The notes below the pieces were generated by a model, which was given only the letters and a program-made list of their open reading frames with translations, was not told where the DNA came from and searched no databases. Position numbers and translations under genes: made by a program. This document shows, in pieces, positions 1-13,590 of a stretch of DNA of 64,000 nucleotides. This stretch comes from Epiperipatus broadwayi. Lineage: Eukaryota; Onychophora; Udeonychophora; Euonychophora; Peripatidae. The stretch's first letter is position 1. Each line of letters opens with the position of its first letter. The DNA is taken from NCBI GenBank assembly GCA_028023455.1, contig JAQFVV010000012.1, forward strand, positions 11,850,837 through 11,914,836, given 5' to 3'.

Positions 1-1838
1 AGGCCTCCAGATGACAGTTCTTGACCAAATGCATGGCAAGTAGCAGTTTCATTTCAAAGAACGACAAACAATCTTCGAAATTGATCACGAAGATGGATCT
101 CTAAATCTGCTCACATCCGTAAAATATGAACTCTTGTGTTTATCTAATAGGAACCTTTTTCTAAATTGGCAATTAATAGCTGAAAATAAGAACTATTATC
201 TGACCTAAAGAATTCAAAATCAATTATTAATATTTTTTATGCATATGTTTAAGCTATCATTTCCATTTTTTTTCTTTTTTGTGTTATGTGTTAATTAAAA
301 TGTATTAAATTAAATTAGGGTGTAGATAGCTGTATGGATAAAAATTAATAACTATGTTTAAATTTGTTTATGCTTATTTTAAAGGGTTTTAATTTCAGGC
401 TATTTGTTTTGTAGTCAGATCGATGCTTGTGGAGGGATATATGGGTGTTATATCAATGTAATGTGAAGCATGTTTAGCATACAGGGCAATGTGCCCAATT
501 GAATGCATTACCCAATATTGTAGTCATTGTGTTGCAATGGATGCAGACATATTTCCTGTGCCATTGACCCCTTCTAGCTCTATGGACAGGGATTATAAGT
601 CAGCAGATAGACCGCTCTCCCCCATATGTAACACTCTTCTTTAATTAATTTATATATATGATTCCTTCATCAGACAGACACACATTCCTGTACTGGATGA
701 GGATAATGTCCTTCAAATAATATCACACTGTCAGATGCACATTCCTGTCAGTGTGGTTTTATGCTAATATCTTCATATTGCATTGGTTGTGACTATATAT
801 CTGGAAGCAGGCGTTGGTTTGGCTACAAACTTTTAGTCTGAGATTGAATGAGTGTTTTGATAAGTTTTTAAGTGAGAAATCTATGTAGCCTATATATATT
901 CAACATGCTAAAGTAAAATATTATTAAAATGTCCATCTGTGTGGACTTTATTAAATAATAATTTAAATTTTAAAAAAAAGAACCAATTTAAAATTAATTG
1001 TAAAGTCTAAATTTATTCCTCAATTTTAAATATTAATATTATATATGTGCGTTAATAAATGTTTTTTTTTGTGTATGTAATTACTGGTAGTGGCTTATTT
1101 TATTAAATATTAATATAATTTAAGTTATATTAAGTTTCTGCATCTCCTTGAGCTAGTGGCAAGGGCTGACAGTTGTAATAAAACATATGTAAAAATTAGA
1201 TCTTAACAGCACGTATCTGCCTACTATATAAATTTTCCAGGTTCAAATAGCCTGGTGGCACCCTGTATGGCAGATACGGTAAGACAGATCTTCCCTGACC
1301 ATTATAATATGTATAATAAATGTTACAAAATACAAAAGTTTATAGTTAAAACATGTTATTTCATAAGAATAAACATATGATAATGTATATTTGAATTTTT
1401 TTTAGTCAAAATTTAAAATATAAACATGTTTGTGGATATATTTATCACAGTAATCAGCACACATATGCTATTCAATGTAAAAATAGACCAATTTATTATA
1501 TTGCATACATATTTATGAGATATTCTTGGCAATAAGACAGCTACAAAACACATTCATCATAAACATCATTTTCAATTACATTTAATCCAGTTTGTTTGCT
1601 TTGTAGTCTTTGTTCTTCACAACTTACCAGGCTATTTCTTTTATTTTATCTATCCCACCCCCCCATCTTATGGGTGGTTTCTTTCTAGTTATTTAATAAA
1701 CACTTGAAATTGAGATCTGATTTAAAACATCAACTGTCCATCCATTATTATCTTTTCTAGAAAAATATCAGTTTCATTTTGTCAATCCATTCAATGATGT
1801 ATTTAAAATATCGTCAGATTTTCAATTGGGTGGATGGT
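1..1838. other. AT-rich non-coding DNA
   Basis: No gene recognised. Positions 3-209 hold a nearly open frame on the + strand with one stop, but the product has no motif I know. A 10-bp stem (1212-1221 with 1269-1278) encloses a smaller CCAGG/CCTGG stem and a GGTTCAAAT stretch resembling a tRNA B box; I see no A box. The 420-800 region is slightly richer in GC than its surroundings without any coding signal. The rest is A/T homopolymer-rich sequence. Confidence 0.5.
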
Positions 1839-2085
1839 TGAAGAGTTGGAGTGTGGAGTAAATTGAAGCCTGTCCATTAAAGTATGAGGTTTGGCTATCT
1901 TAATATATATCTGAGCACTTATAGCATATATGTGTAGAGATGGTAATTTGGACCAACTGATGATTATATTAGTGATTATTTATCTTTTCAACATATATGT
2001 ATTCAAGTGTATTAGTGTTATGAGATAGTGTGGAGAGTGGTGGGTTGTGTGAAAATCTGTGCTCATATACCCTATATATTAAAAT
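1839..2085 (+). repeat. Partial copy of the foldback family seen at 20.2-20.7 kb
   Basis: This stretch matches, in the same sense, the minus-strand reading of the element at 20,208-20,675. Shared blocks include GTCCATTAAAGTATGA, GGACCAACTGATGA, GTGATTATTTATCTTTTC and the terminal tRNA-like block (TGAGATRGTGTGGA then GTGAAAATCTG). Only one half is present. It lacks the stem II and helix III part of the hammerhead-like fold of the 20-kb copy: CTGATGA is followed directly by TTATATTAGTG. Confidence 0.6.
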
Positions 2086-2234
2086 TTCACTATTTTTCTT
2101 ACTCATAATGTATATTTCTTCATATTTAATTGAATAGTTTGAAATTTTTATACCACTATTTTCTTAAGAGTCCCAACCTAAGATTTATAAGTAAAAACAC
2201 AATTGCTAATGTGTTTAAAAAAAAAGATTTTTAT

Positions 2235-2660
2235 TATTTCTACCAAAAGCATGCCATCCTAGTTTAATTCTATGATAAATTTTCTTCATTATGTTTTCAT
2301 CTGTAGTAACAATTTGACTGACCAAAATATCTTTACTTATTTTTTTTCTGATTCATGATTATCAATCTTAATTGTTTTCTTCTGAAAAATTCATTAAACC
2401 TTCCTTTAGTCTTCTTAATAATTATCTTTAGGCCTATGTACTTACTTTCATCTGATAAATCTTTCAACAATTTTGAAGTTCTGAAGCACTATTTGTAAAG
2501 CCAATCAAATAATTTGCAAATTCTAGACAAATAATCTTCATTTTTCACACAATTTTCATTACTTATTGTAAAGCTGCTGTTAAAAGTTTTGAAGATATGA
2601 AATTACCATCATACAGCCTTCTCAATGTCAATCTTTTTTGTATACTATAATATCTAATGG
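2235..2660 (-). pseudogene. Degraded RTE-type LINE reverse transcriptase fragment
   Basis: Read on the minus strand this aligns base for base over about 300 nt with the RTE-like fragment at 44.57-44.88 kb. Shared + strand words are TTTCTACCAAAAGCAT, AGTTTAATTCTATGAT and ACTTTCATCTGATAA. It covers the part after the RT catalytic motif (the KVGLKIN..KTKV region) and the following YLG block. Many indels and stops make it non-coding; it is visibly more decayed than the 44-kb copy. The upstream limit near 2660 is approximate. Confidence 0.7.
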
Positions 2661-4540
2661 CTATTAATGCATTTTGGTAAATATTTTTTTAGGAAAAGCC
2701 AGTATCATGGATTTATATTATCTGTAACAGAACATTACCACCCAAAGGATGAATGTAGAGTCTTTTAGAAGCCAATTATTTAATGATATACTAGGATAGG
2801 AAGGGAATCATTTACATTTGAATTAACTATGTGCTGGTTGCCCATTTAACTACTATTTATATTTTATTTATTCACAACTATTTCTTTAACTAAATTTCAT
2901 GGAATATCCTAATACTATCATCATCATATAATCTATCCCATGACATTACCATAGCAATCTAGACTTCTAAATTTTTGGAATCTCAATACACAAATGTATT
3001 CTATCTACAAATGTAAATATTATCATTTTGAATTTAGTGTCATGTGGCTATTTGAATTATTTTACTCATACAGATCGCTGATGATGACCATTTCTTTTAA
3101 TCACTCTAAAATTAGTATATTTCTTCAGTTAAACAATATCTTTTTAGAATTATAAATTACTCACATCTAAGCACCATTTTAAATAAAAAAATGATATTAC
3201 CTAACTCAAGAGTATTTTAATTACGCTCCTTCATTGTTTGTTGCTTCCATACACTCCTGTACATTTTTACCAGCAAATAGTTATAAAGTCCAAAGTTATT
3301 TGCTTGGAATGAGATCAAATTACACACAAGGGTGTATTTTAATACTAAAAATTGAAATTTATTTAATTAAACAGCTAATGATATATATTTCAATGCACAC
3401 CAGATATTAAATATAAATTGATATTAGAAAATAAATATAAAGTAAAATTAATACATTTTAGATTTCATTAATAATAATAAAAACTTTTTAATGGTTTATA
3501 ATAATAGTTTCTATTAATAATAATAAAGTAAATAAAATTATATCTTATCAAAATTATTTAGATCGATCTTTAATATCATGGATACCATGTTTGTAAAAAT
3601 ATGAGCATTATAAATGTGTATACATGATTATTAATAAATATTCAGGTTTTAAGTCTTTAGGAGATGTAGAGGGTAATTTTTTTTTTAATGAGAGATGTTA
3701 TGAGTTAGTCATCGTCTCTTGTCTCACTCCAAATATGAAACAGGTGGACATCTTCTACAGATGAACTACATTTTCCAGTGTATCATCTGGAACATATCGA
3801 GATTTTAAAAGTGCATTCTTTCTTGTTTTATTTTTCTAATAAATATGGTCATCATTACATGGTGGCAAAAAAACATTCAATTACCAATGGTTGCTCTAAA
3901 TATCTACTGCCTTAAATTGCTCTGGTAATATAGTTTTTCAGTTATAAATGCTCCCATGTCAACTTGTTCGAGGTTTTTATCATTGTCAGTAGCAAAAAGC
4001 GGGGGGGGGGGGCGTCCAACTACATTCTTTGGTCAGCTTAATTTTTGTTCTCCCTTTATTAAATAATAAAAGTTATTTTTTTAAAATCAGTAATAAATTC
4101 TGTATCATAACCAAATTACAAGAAATAGAATCTAAATTAAATTTAAAAAAATTTGATCAAGCAGTAATAATTCTACATTCGCCTTTTTAGTTATCTAGAA
4201 TATTTTAAAAATAAGATAAAGGATATTCTCCTTTCTTATCTTTAAACAATGCAAATTAATTAAATGATTATTTTTAATTGTACTAGAAATAAAATTTTGC
4301 ATTAGTTTTTTTTTTTACTTAAAAAATTATAAAACAGCTATATTTTCGATTACATAAAATATATATACATGTAATTACATTATTTTATTTTTAAAACAAT
4401 AAATACAATTATCATATTTCCTACATGAATTATTAATTTAATCATTTAAAAATTTATACAATATATATTACACCATAATATCATTTTGCAATGATAAATT
4501 TAACAACCACTTTTTTCTTTTAACATATATGTTTTCCAAC
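2661..4540. other. AT-rich non-coding DNA
   Basis: No gene or repeat family recognised. It contains (AAT)-type short tracts near 3470-3530 and a run of twelve G at 4001-4012, the strongest homopolymer G run in the window. Confidence 0.45.
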
Positions 4541-4712
4541 ATTACAAACAACTAAGCATCACATGATCACCATCTCTATACTAGCACATAATTGTTGTAA
4601 ATAAAGGCAAAACTCTCCATACAGTAGTGCCACCCTGTGCCATCCATTGATTACTCTGTTTGGCACAGGGTGGCACTACTGTATGGAGAGTTTTGCCTTT
4701 GATTACAAACAA
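4541..4712 (+). mobile_element. Ribozyme-family short derivative with perfect 40-bp hairpin and 11-bp TSD
   Basis: The element lies at 4552-4701 between two copies of ATTACAAACAA (4541-4551 and 4702-4712), an 11-bp target-site duplication. It starts with the family leader ATCACATGATCACCAT. It then forms a perfect inverted repeat of 40 nt (4603-4642 and 4661-4700, beginning AAAGGCAAAACTCTCC) around an 18-nt loop TCCATTGATTACTCTGTT. The right arm is the 3' end shared by the ribozyme-bearing copies (GGAGAGTTTTGCCT). The ribozyme core itself is absent. The perfect arms suggest recent formation or gene conversion between arms. Confidence 0.75.
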
Positions 4713-5366
4713 ATGCATAAACTTCTTTTTATTTATTTTTAAAAACTTTATTTCCATATATTAATTAATGAACATATATATAAATTCACATATTATACAT
4801 TTTCAACGTTTCAACTGTTTTTTACACTATTACAGTCATTTTCAAGGATCAACAATAAAAAATATATATATTTACATAATATTCTAAATACAAAATCTCT
4901 TTCTTATATTAACATTAACACATTAAATTCATTATAATAAAACATAAATTACTTCCCTTTTTTACATATTAAGTATAAATTTTCAAAAATATTAGAAACC
5001 ATCTAGAATATCAATAAACAAAAAAAAAAAACTATTTAAATCCATTTAATCCACCTCTAATTATAAATTTGTTTCTTCCTTTAACTATTTTATCTAACTT
5101 CCATATCAATTATCTACATTCCCTATCTACACTTTTAAGTCTATTTAAAAACTAATGATTTTTTTTCTTCTACCCTTTAATACTTTACTTAAATATTATT
5201 TAAACATTCCATATTAATTACATTTCATTTTACATTCCTTATCTACACCATTAATTCTATTTAAAACAGGTTTATATCTTTTTATGTATAATATGTGAAT
5301 TTATATGTTCATTAGTTAATATATGAAATAAAGTTTTTGAAATGAAATAAGAAGTTTATGCATTTA
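4711..5366. repeat. Inverted-repeat element, about 90-bp arms
   Basis: The left arm (about 4711-4803) begins AAATGCATAAACTTCTT and the right arm (about 5283-5363) ends with its reverse complement AAGTTTATGCATTT. Both arms contain TATAATATGTGAATTTATAT and an AATAAAGTTTTT stretch resembling a poly(A) signal. The 480-bp interior is strongly G-poor on the + strand. On the minus strand, just inside the left arm, there is a short stem (ACTGT with ACAGT) followed by GAAACGTTG, a sequence style common in invertebrate retroelement ends. The left edge touches the TSD of the hairpin element next to it. Class unknown. Confidence 0.6.
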
Positions 5367-5778
5367 TTTATAATTAAAAATTTGTAATGACAAAAAAATA
5401 TATAACAAATCATTTTTATAATCAGTTATTGATTACAATCAAGTTGAACCATTTTCAAAGTCTGTTAGCATTTAAAAATGATTTGCAAGTTCTAATTTTA
5501 ATTTATTGGAGTATTTCTGAAGAAAAGAAATATCATTGTTAATACTGCTTTTCTCAATAGATTTCTTCTCTTACATTGGTTATTACTTCTTACGTTGAAA
5601 CTTTTAAAAACATTATAACCATGAGACATTTTTTCTGTTAATTTAAATATAATCCAATTTTCCTGTATCTTCGTTTGGGTGGATTCATGTTCATTTCTAT
5701 ATAGATTTAAAAAAAAAAAACAATTAGTTAATATACACATTTTTTACTGAAAATTTTACAAATCCATATCTTGTCTCT

Positions 5779-6432
5779 TTGCTCTAACAAGATTTATTGA
5801 TAAATGCCACAAAAGAAAGCATTAAAAAATCTCTATATATAAACCAACCCCGATCCTCAGACCACTAGTTTTATGCTTTGGCACTTCACAGTAAGGCATT
5901 AGTGTAGTTTTAGACACTAGATCTAAAAATACCAACTCAAAGCCAGCATTTATCTAAAAGTTAACTATTATGTAAAAAAATCTAAAAATTTCAGGCACCT
6001 ATTTGTCTTCAAACCCAGCTATCTAACTCAAATAGCTATATCAGGATGAGAGCTCATCAGCCAGACCATATAGATATTTGAATTAGTTATCTGGGTTTGA
6101 AGACATATAAATGTCTGAAAATTTTCTAACCCAAATAGCTATATGGGGCTGAGAGCTCTTCAGCCAAACCATATAGCTATTTGAGTTAGATAGCTGGGTT
6201 TGAAGAAATATAGGTGTCTGAAAATTTCAGATTTTCTACTTAATAGTTAACTTTTAGATAAATGTTGGCTTTGAGTTGGTATTTTTAGATCTAGTGTCTG
6301 AAACTATCTTAGTGCCTCATTGAAGAGTGCCAAAGCATGAAACCAGTTGTCCAAAGATTGGGGATGGTTTTTAGATAGAAATGTTTAAATGCTTTCTTTT
6401 GTGACATTTATCAATAAAGCTTGTTAGAGCAA
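5779..6432. mobile_element. Large foldback (palindromic) element, about 650 bp
   Basis: The termini are the inverted repeats TTGCTCTAACAA (5779-5790) and TTGTTAGAGCAA (6421-6432). The arms remain complementary for roughly 250-300 bp each: TTTAGATCTAGTGTCTRAAACT, the poly-A/ATAGTTAACTTTTAGATAAAT block and GATAGCTGGGTTTGAAG occur in both orientations. The centre carries two imperfect copies of a block with AATAGCTATAT and GAGAGCTC (about 6025-6060 and 6128-6160). No coding capacity and no clear target duplication. It behaves as a non-autonomous foldback element; class unknown. Confidence 0.65.
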
Positions 6433-9400
6433 TTATCATTGCTCATTATTTTTATTTACAAGCTTAAAAAATTGGGTCATGTGATACATGACTTTATTTT
6501 TTTTATTGACTATTCATATCCTCTCTTGTTTCTATTACAACTAATAAATTTATCTACAAGCACTTTCAACTTTCAATTGTTTAAAAATTCTAGCATTAAA
6601 ATCTCACATGATAATTCTCAAATGATAAAAAGCATTTGTCCATTATATAAAATTATTTGTTTCTTAATTATAGTAAAAATTTATTAAGATATAAACCTGA
6701 ATTATCATCATTTGGTATCTTCTATTAATTTAAATAAGTAGTCATGTTAGTCTATTTGATATACCATCACTCTCCAGAATGTTCTTTTGCTTTAATTTAA
6801 AATAAATCTCACTCTACTTATACTTCCAATATTTATGTTTTTGTAGACAATTTCATGAATACTTTCTATTGCCTCTTCCTTTTTTTTTTAACTTTACAAA
6901 ATTCAATAATATCTTATTCAATATTAGACAGTCTTCCAATTCATGCAATCTTTATTCAATCAAAAGCTTTCTGAAATTGTAGATATTTAAGTAAAAGATT
7001 ATCATCGAATGACCATTTAAATCTGTAATCAGGTATTTTTATCACCTTTTGTTTTTTGCCACCACTCTTGCATCTGTGACTTTATATTCTCTTGGGAATA
7101 AGGTTTATAATTTTAATTAGATACTTGATGATTTTAAATTTTAAATTAAACATAGCTCAGTGTATATGTAAACGAAGAGAGTAAATCATTCTCCATACTA
7201 TGACTTAAAAGCACTTTAAATGTTGACCAACTCGATGATATGTAAACCAAAGGAGTAAATCACTCTTCACCAATTTATATTTCATGATTGTAAATATCTA
7301 TTAGAAAAAAATATTATTCACATAAAAAATCATCTTAGTTTCAAGGAAGTCAACTGATATTTCAGTTAAAAACTATCAGGCAGCTAAGAAAAAGTCCATA
7401 GTGTTTTCGATTTTACACTCAAAGATTAAAAGCCAAAAAACTCAGTCATATTGACTGATGCATGTAAATAGGTCATCTATCTTTGTTTTTATTATTATAA
7501 ATAATTACATAATAAAATCAGTAACAATGACAACAACTATAGAGAGGATATTAGAAATTTGTCTGGTTAATTCCTTTAAGGCCTCAAAGGGTCTTCCTTC
7601 AGTTAAAAGTAAACTTTTTTCTGCAGTCAAAATACACTAGAATAACAATAACTTTTTATATTAGTAGAAGTTATCCGATCTATTTATTTTACAGTGTTAA
7701 TATGTAAACATATAATTCCAATAAATACTATATACTAAACAATTTTATAACATTAAATATCTCATGCAGGGTAGAGGCAACTTCTATCTCATTTTGATCT
7801 TACATATCTTAAAAAACATTTTAACTCTGACAATTAAGAATCACATGCACAAAGATTATAAGTAATTATCAAAATAAACATCAATACTCTCCTGCACTGT
7901 ATATTTTATATACTGATAAATATTATTCACTGTAAAAAATCCAGACTAATTTCTTATATTATATTTAAATAAATAAAAATATAAAACATAAATGCAATAT
8001 TTTATAAGTATCTAAATTCATTTTGTCTGTATGTCAACATGTATTATTTATAAAATAAAGTAATTAAATTTGTTTCTATCAATAAGTGATATATACATAT
8101 AATGCATTTTTATTTGAATCAACTCATAAGAGAACTCATTTAAAGCACGAAAAAAGTGTTACTATTACTGTGACCAAAGCAGCTTTCCAAGGAAAGGATA
8201 AATTATGTATGAATAAAAGGAATAATTTTAGTTTTCTGAAATATATTCTCATCTTATATGCTTGGTCAATTATGCTTGATAAACTGAAAATCTGGATTCT
8301 GATTAGCTCACCTAAAATTATTTGAAATATGATGAATTTATTATAAGATGGAATAGGTAAAATAGATCATAGAAATTCACATTCACAAATTCTGCACAAA
8401 AAATATATGAGTATTATGATAGCTATCAAAAAATACACTTTTGATTTAGATATATGTTATATTATGATAGTCAAAAAATAATGATGATTGGAGATCGTTA
8501 TGAAAGTCTGAAACATTCTTATAAAGTGCAGGTGTATTAAGTGACATTAGTGAATATTTATGTGGATCTCAAAGAAAAATAAAAAAACATTCATGGCACA
8601 ATAATGTACTACAGCGTCTTCAACTTCAGGAGGTCTATTGGGTTAGAATAAAAATATCGTATTCCAAGAAACTAGTGAGCTATTATTTCTATTTCCACAA
8701 TAAATAATTATATCAAGCGTTGCTACAAGTTTCATAAAGACAATATATTAAATTTATTTCAAAATAAATTAATAATGAGGAAAAACTCCACTGAGAATTA
8801 TGTTTTCATTAAGAGAAAAGCTATTTTGAAATTTAATAAAATTTATGTTCAAACAATATATCTATGTATTATTTCAAGTATTATTAAATCAAATTATTTA
8901 ATAAAAATGTGAAATATTTTTTTAAATATGAAAACCAAATATTTATATTTATTTATTTTACTAATGCACAACACTATGCTAATCAAAGATAATATATATA
9001 AATGTTTATAAAAATATATTTATAAAAGAGTTTCATAATTTCACTGGTTATTACATACTTAACATAATATACAAATGTTAATTAATTATAAAATCATATA
9101 GATTTTTAAAGTATTTCTTGACAAATTTATCACACTTGTAAACTTACAGTTTTAATAAAAATGATTGATTACTCTCCAGTCTTTTATTAAAAAGTAAAAT
9201 GATTTGAATATTTTACTCAGTTTTGGTGACTGCATTAAAACTATAATTTATGAAGGGAAATATTTTTAAAGATTTTTGCAAACATTTTGTTTAAAAAAAG
9301 AGTGTTTTAATTTTCAACTATAAACTGGAAAGAAAATCTATAAAAGAAAGTACTTTAACTTGACTTCTAAGTTCAGAGTAATAAATGGAAAATATATAAA

Positions 9401-12327
9401 ATATTCATTTTGAAATGTCATTTCCCAACAATCCAAATGAAAAACATTTGACAGCTTTTTTTTTAGACAATATGGCATTTTATTTTTGACAATTGCTTTA
9501 TTTATATAAAATAAATCAAAATTAAACATTTAATTGTAATTTGAAATAATATTGATTGTTTTTTATTATTAACAGGCCACATGTTAAATCACACACATAT
9601 ATATATACTCATGAGACTTTTTATGTAAAAAAAAAAAAAGGAATAGAATATCTATAGAGAATAAAAATGTTACTTTTAAATAATTCATTAATTATATGTT
9701 TTAATAAATTATAGCAATTATAATCATAGTCATAAAATACTTTTTATATAAATGAGTTTTTAAAGATAATGTAACCGTTTAACTATCTTTTCTTGAACTA
9801 TCTTTAAGACAATCTTTATAAAGAAATAATGTCTGTTTCATTTACGAAAATCATACTCAAGTTTAATTTAAACGACTTTTTTTTAGTAAATTTGTTACTA
9901 TTAATTTATTTTCTATGCACAGTTTACAAAGATATGCCTTTATTCAATACTGTCAGATGCAGCGACTTAATATACTAAATGCTCTTTAGATTTTTCCATT
10001 AAACACACACATTTATTTCACAGAGGTCGGTCGGCACTGGATGTTTTAACCATTTGGGGTGATTTAATATTTGAATTTTTATTTCAGTTTAGCTTTAGCA
10101 CTGGAATTATTTATATATGAATGATATATTTTTTGGGTTCATCCATGTATATGATTTTTATTATAAATACAATAATGTTTTGTCTTCATCTCACAAGTCA
10201 TTAATTGGGTGGTGCAGTGTTAAAATTCCACTCATAGAAAAAACGGATGCATGAAATTGAAAAAATAAAATAAGAGTCAGAAACTATTAATATGATTTTA
10301 AAAAAATTATTTCAATTAGAAGAAAGTTTGCATATGCCATCACATTTATTGATACAATTTGATTTAAATATTTTGATAGCTTCTCTAGTCTTAAATTCAT
10401 GAAGAGTGTCACATCTGCAAAGGATTATGATATTCGAGAAATTAATATGGTGACTTGAATCCATAGCCTGGATGAGGATGCTGCTGCTAATGATTTATTT
10501 ATATGCATTAGCCTGTTCATCTCTCCTATATCTGACATGATGATTACTTATACCTACATAAGAAGTTTTACAAATATCATGTGAGGATTTTATAAACTTT
10601 ATTAACCTCAAGAGAGATTGAATCTTTAGGCTTGGATAAAATGTTGCTACTTTTTTGTTAAATAGTATATGTTGTGTTTATATCATAGAGGATTCTTAAG
10701 TAAAACTTCTTCTAATAATAGAGGTTTTATGACTTACTTGACTATGTTCAACTTACATTATTGTGAAATTTGTTTTTCATTAATTGAAAAGAAATCCTTT
10801 GATTTCTCCTTGAGAACTTAAAAAATTGATCAGAGAAAATTACTAATATCCATTTTATATATTTTTGTTTCAGGTTTTGTTAAAGTAATAAAATTATTAC
10901 ATGATAAATGAACTTGTATAGGCTTTTCACCAATACATATTGGCTGATGTGATCATTTTATTGGTATTTGCCTTTGAGATTAAAATCAACAAAACACATT
11001 GTTATTTTTCTTAGATATATGAATGTTTTTTTGAGACATCAGTAGAATTTATTAGAAAACAGAATAAATATAAGTATGAATGATCATACTTTTTTTATAT
11101 TTACAATCATGATAGATAAAAATAAATTATTGTGATCATATTCTGGTGACTCTAAAATTGATGATAGTCATTGATGACTGATAACAGAGTCTTAAAAATA
11201 CTAAAGTTATAGATCTAGACTGTCATTGAATGATAATTTTTTATTTAGGTATTTATAATTGCATATCATTTTCAAGTAAGAAATACTGCATGAACTGTAT
11301 GAAATGCATCATATTATATCAGACATTGACAAAAGAAAAGATGAGATAACTTTAGAATCAAAAATGAAGTGTAATTTATTAAAATAAAAATAAAATAACA
11401 ATATTGTAGGCTTCATACTATATTACATAAAATGAAGTCTATTTATTCAACTTAATAAAAAATTTCAAATGCAGGTAATTCATGTTTATATCTCTAAGCT
11501 TCATGTAATACAAATAAAATGTCTGTTAATTAAAAACTATTGTACTAACAATAAAAAAAATATAATGGTAATTAATGGTAAGGATGCATTTAGTGTTTCA
11601 TTTTTGTGTTACAAATAACGTTTTTCAAATGATTATAATTTGGAATTAATTGCAGCTGTTCAAAATTCATTTGAAATGATTACTGGTGATAATCATATTA
11701 CTGTATGAAATTATCAAGAAAATTAATTGCTATAAGTTTAATGTTATTCCATATGAAAATTCATGGGAACTGACTTTCAGAATTTAAACAGAAGCTGAAA
11801 AATGATAATGTGATTAGTTTGAAAGAAGATAAAAGGCTACAGATGTGTTTAATGATAAAATGTCAGTATATTGAAAAAGTTAAAGTGCAAATGGATAAAC
11901 TTGGTTTCTTTTTGAGTGAAGAATATAATATTGCAATGGTCATGTTCAAGCTCTTCTCATTGCATGTTTTAGTTTAACCACCAACCCTATCTGTGCTGGG
12001 TTCAAACCCTATTAAAATGAATATTTTAATAAATATATAAATCTTTCTATCATGGCTGGGTGTGCAGCATTACATATGCACATATGAATAAATGCTGTAC
12101 ATACATAGGCTAGTAGTTGTTACAGTGAATATAATGCTTATATTTGTAAAAATAATGATTTATGTTATAATTTTAAATAGTAGAATTGTCAATTTATTAA
12201 ATTTATTAGATATAAATTCATATGTGGATGTATGATTCACCTTATATAATAATATATAGAATGGTGTGATGTAATTTTGTAAAAGAGCAAAAAGCTTTTA
12301 GTTATATTAATTAAAAGTAAAATTTTA
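6433..12327. other. AT-rich non-coding DNA with no gene seen
   Basis: Only short chance frames (at most about 80 codons), none with a recognisable motif. Small features: (CA/TA)n near 9590-9610; a stretch at about 7370-7440 faintly resembling the 5' part of the ribozyme family (GTGTTTTC..CTCAAAG); and at 11,990-12,010 a GGGTTCAAACCC sequence like a tRNA B box without a convincing A box. Confidence 0.4.
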
Positions 12328-12407
12328 GCTGTAAACAAGTCCACCACACCTGTGGTCAAATCCAGTCTTGAAAGTTGGTAATTTCTATACTCAAATTTGT
12401 TTACAGC
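12328..12407. repeat. 80-bp segment with 11-bp terminal inverted repeats
   Basis: GCTGTAAACAA (12,328-12,338) and its reverse complement TTGTTTACAGC (12,397-12,407) bound an 80-bp segment that also contains CCACACCTGTGG. It may be a tiny MITE or a chance palindrome; there is no clear target duplication. Confidence 0.3.
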
Positions 12408-13590
12408 AAAAGTGTAGTCATTAAAACCACTATAGCAAAGCTATTTTGACACCTAGATGGGGATTTATGGTGCCATGGAAGCCTAAACAAAAGTATTTTT
12501 GATCAAATTGAGAAACAATTTTGTGTGATATTTTAGATAGAGTTAATGGGTTTCCAGGCAAAACAGGCTCTTTTCTAGTAAAAGTATAAATAGGGTACAT
12601 TTTAAGCTTGAGAAGGGAGTGATTAATTTTAGAAGAGCATCACCATGCTGAATCTACATCAGATCGATTTTTGAAAGATCTGACTGGAGACAGGTGACGG
12701 CCGCTTCTAAACTAAGTGAAAGAATGGTGTGATCACTGCTAGCCAGTGCTTCAACCACCAGAGCTGCCACAAAAGCCATCCAGCTATGCCCGCTCAAGAA
12801 AACCACCATGATACCTGAAAGCCAAAACCGAATTATTCAGTCCAGCAAGTAATCAGTAGTGCAAACCTATAATTGCAGAGCTATGTGTTAACGAACTATT
12901 TCTAAATCCAAAATTTCTATTTAAAAGTTTAAAACTAGAAAACTATAAACTAATGTAATTTTCTAATTCCTATGTTTTATTATCAATTCTCCTTAAAGTA
13001 AATATATCATTTGTATAACTTGCGTATATCTTTACAAATATCTTAATTAAACTAAATGTAACCTATGCTAATTTCTTTGTCTATCACAGTGGTTGTGCCT
13101 ATAATATTTCTTTATTGTTATTTTGTTATTTATATGCCAATACCTTGAAGCAGTGAGCATTTAAATGTAATAAATATTTGGAGATATAACTGCAAATGAC
13201 TTCCCCATAACTATTTTCTTAATGACATTCTCGATGCTCGCTGGTTCAAATTCCTATAATTCTTATTTAATTTTAAATGTATTGTGGCCTGCTATTAAAT
13301 TTCTATCTTATTGAGATTAAAGTAATGTGTTAGTCTTAGTAATATGAAAGTATATTCAGTAATTATTTGGGCAGTCACTCAAATATACTTTCCCCTTCTC
13401 ATAATAATTTCTATGTATAGATTGAAACCTATAAACCAGAATTTTATTATTATTTTATTTATCCCCCTAATGTTGCTTGATTTTATATAGCATTAGAATT
13501 GTTTCATAATAGTAATACTAATCAGGCTATTGACTGTATTTTGTAATAATTAATGTCATACTTTCGCTTGGCGGATTAGATATCAAATTC
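12408..13590. other. Non-coding, with a GC-richer island at 12.64-12.86 kb
   Basis: Positions 12,640-12,860 are richer in GC than the surroundings and contain a GATCGATTTTTGAAAGATC palindrome. This looks like a repeat fragment, but I see no second copy in the window and no reading frame. The rest is AT-rich with nothing recognised. Confidence 0.35.

Noticed and set aside
3-209. Almost open frame at the left edge
   Set aside because: It has an internal stop, no recognised motif and no splice-site support; it could be chance.
4001-4012. Run of twelve G
   Set aside because: A single homopolymer, possibly length-variable or a sequencing artefact; no G-quadruplex pattern with further G runs nearby.
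4800-4860. Possible third hammerhead (stem ACTGT/ACAGT followed by GAAACG on the minus strand)
   Set aside because: The required CUGAUGA is not present (CTTGAAAATGA instead); only the stem and GAAAC resemble a hammerhead.
6045-6065. CTGATGAGCTCTCATC on the minus strand
   Set aside because: No GAAA after the stem; it is part of the palindromic GAGAGCTC block of the foldback element.
11990-12015. GGGTTCAAACCC as a tRNA B box
   Set aside because: It is a self-complementary word and no A box or stems occur at the right distance on either strand.
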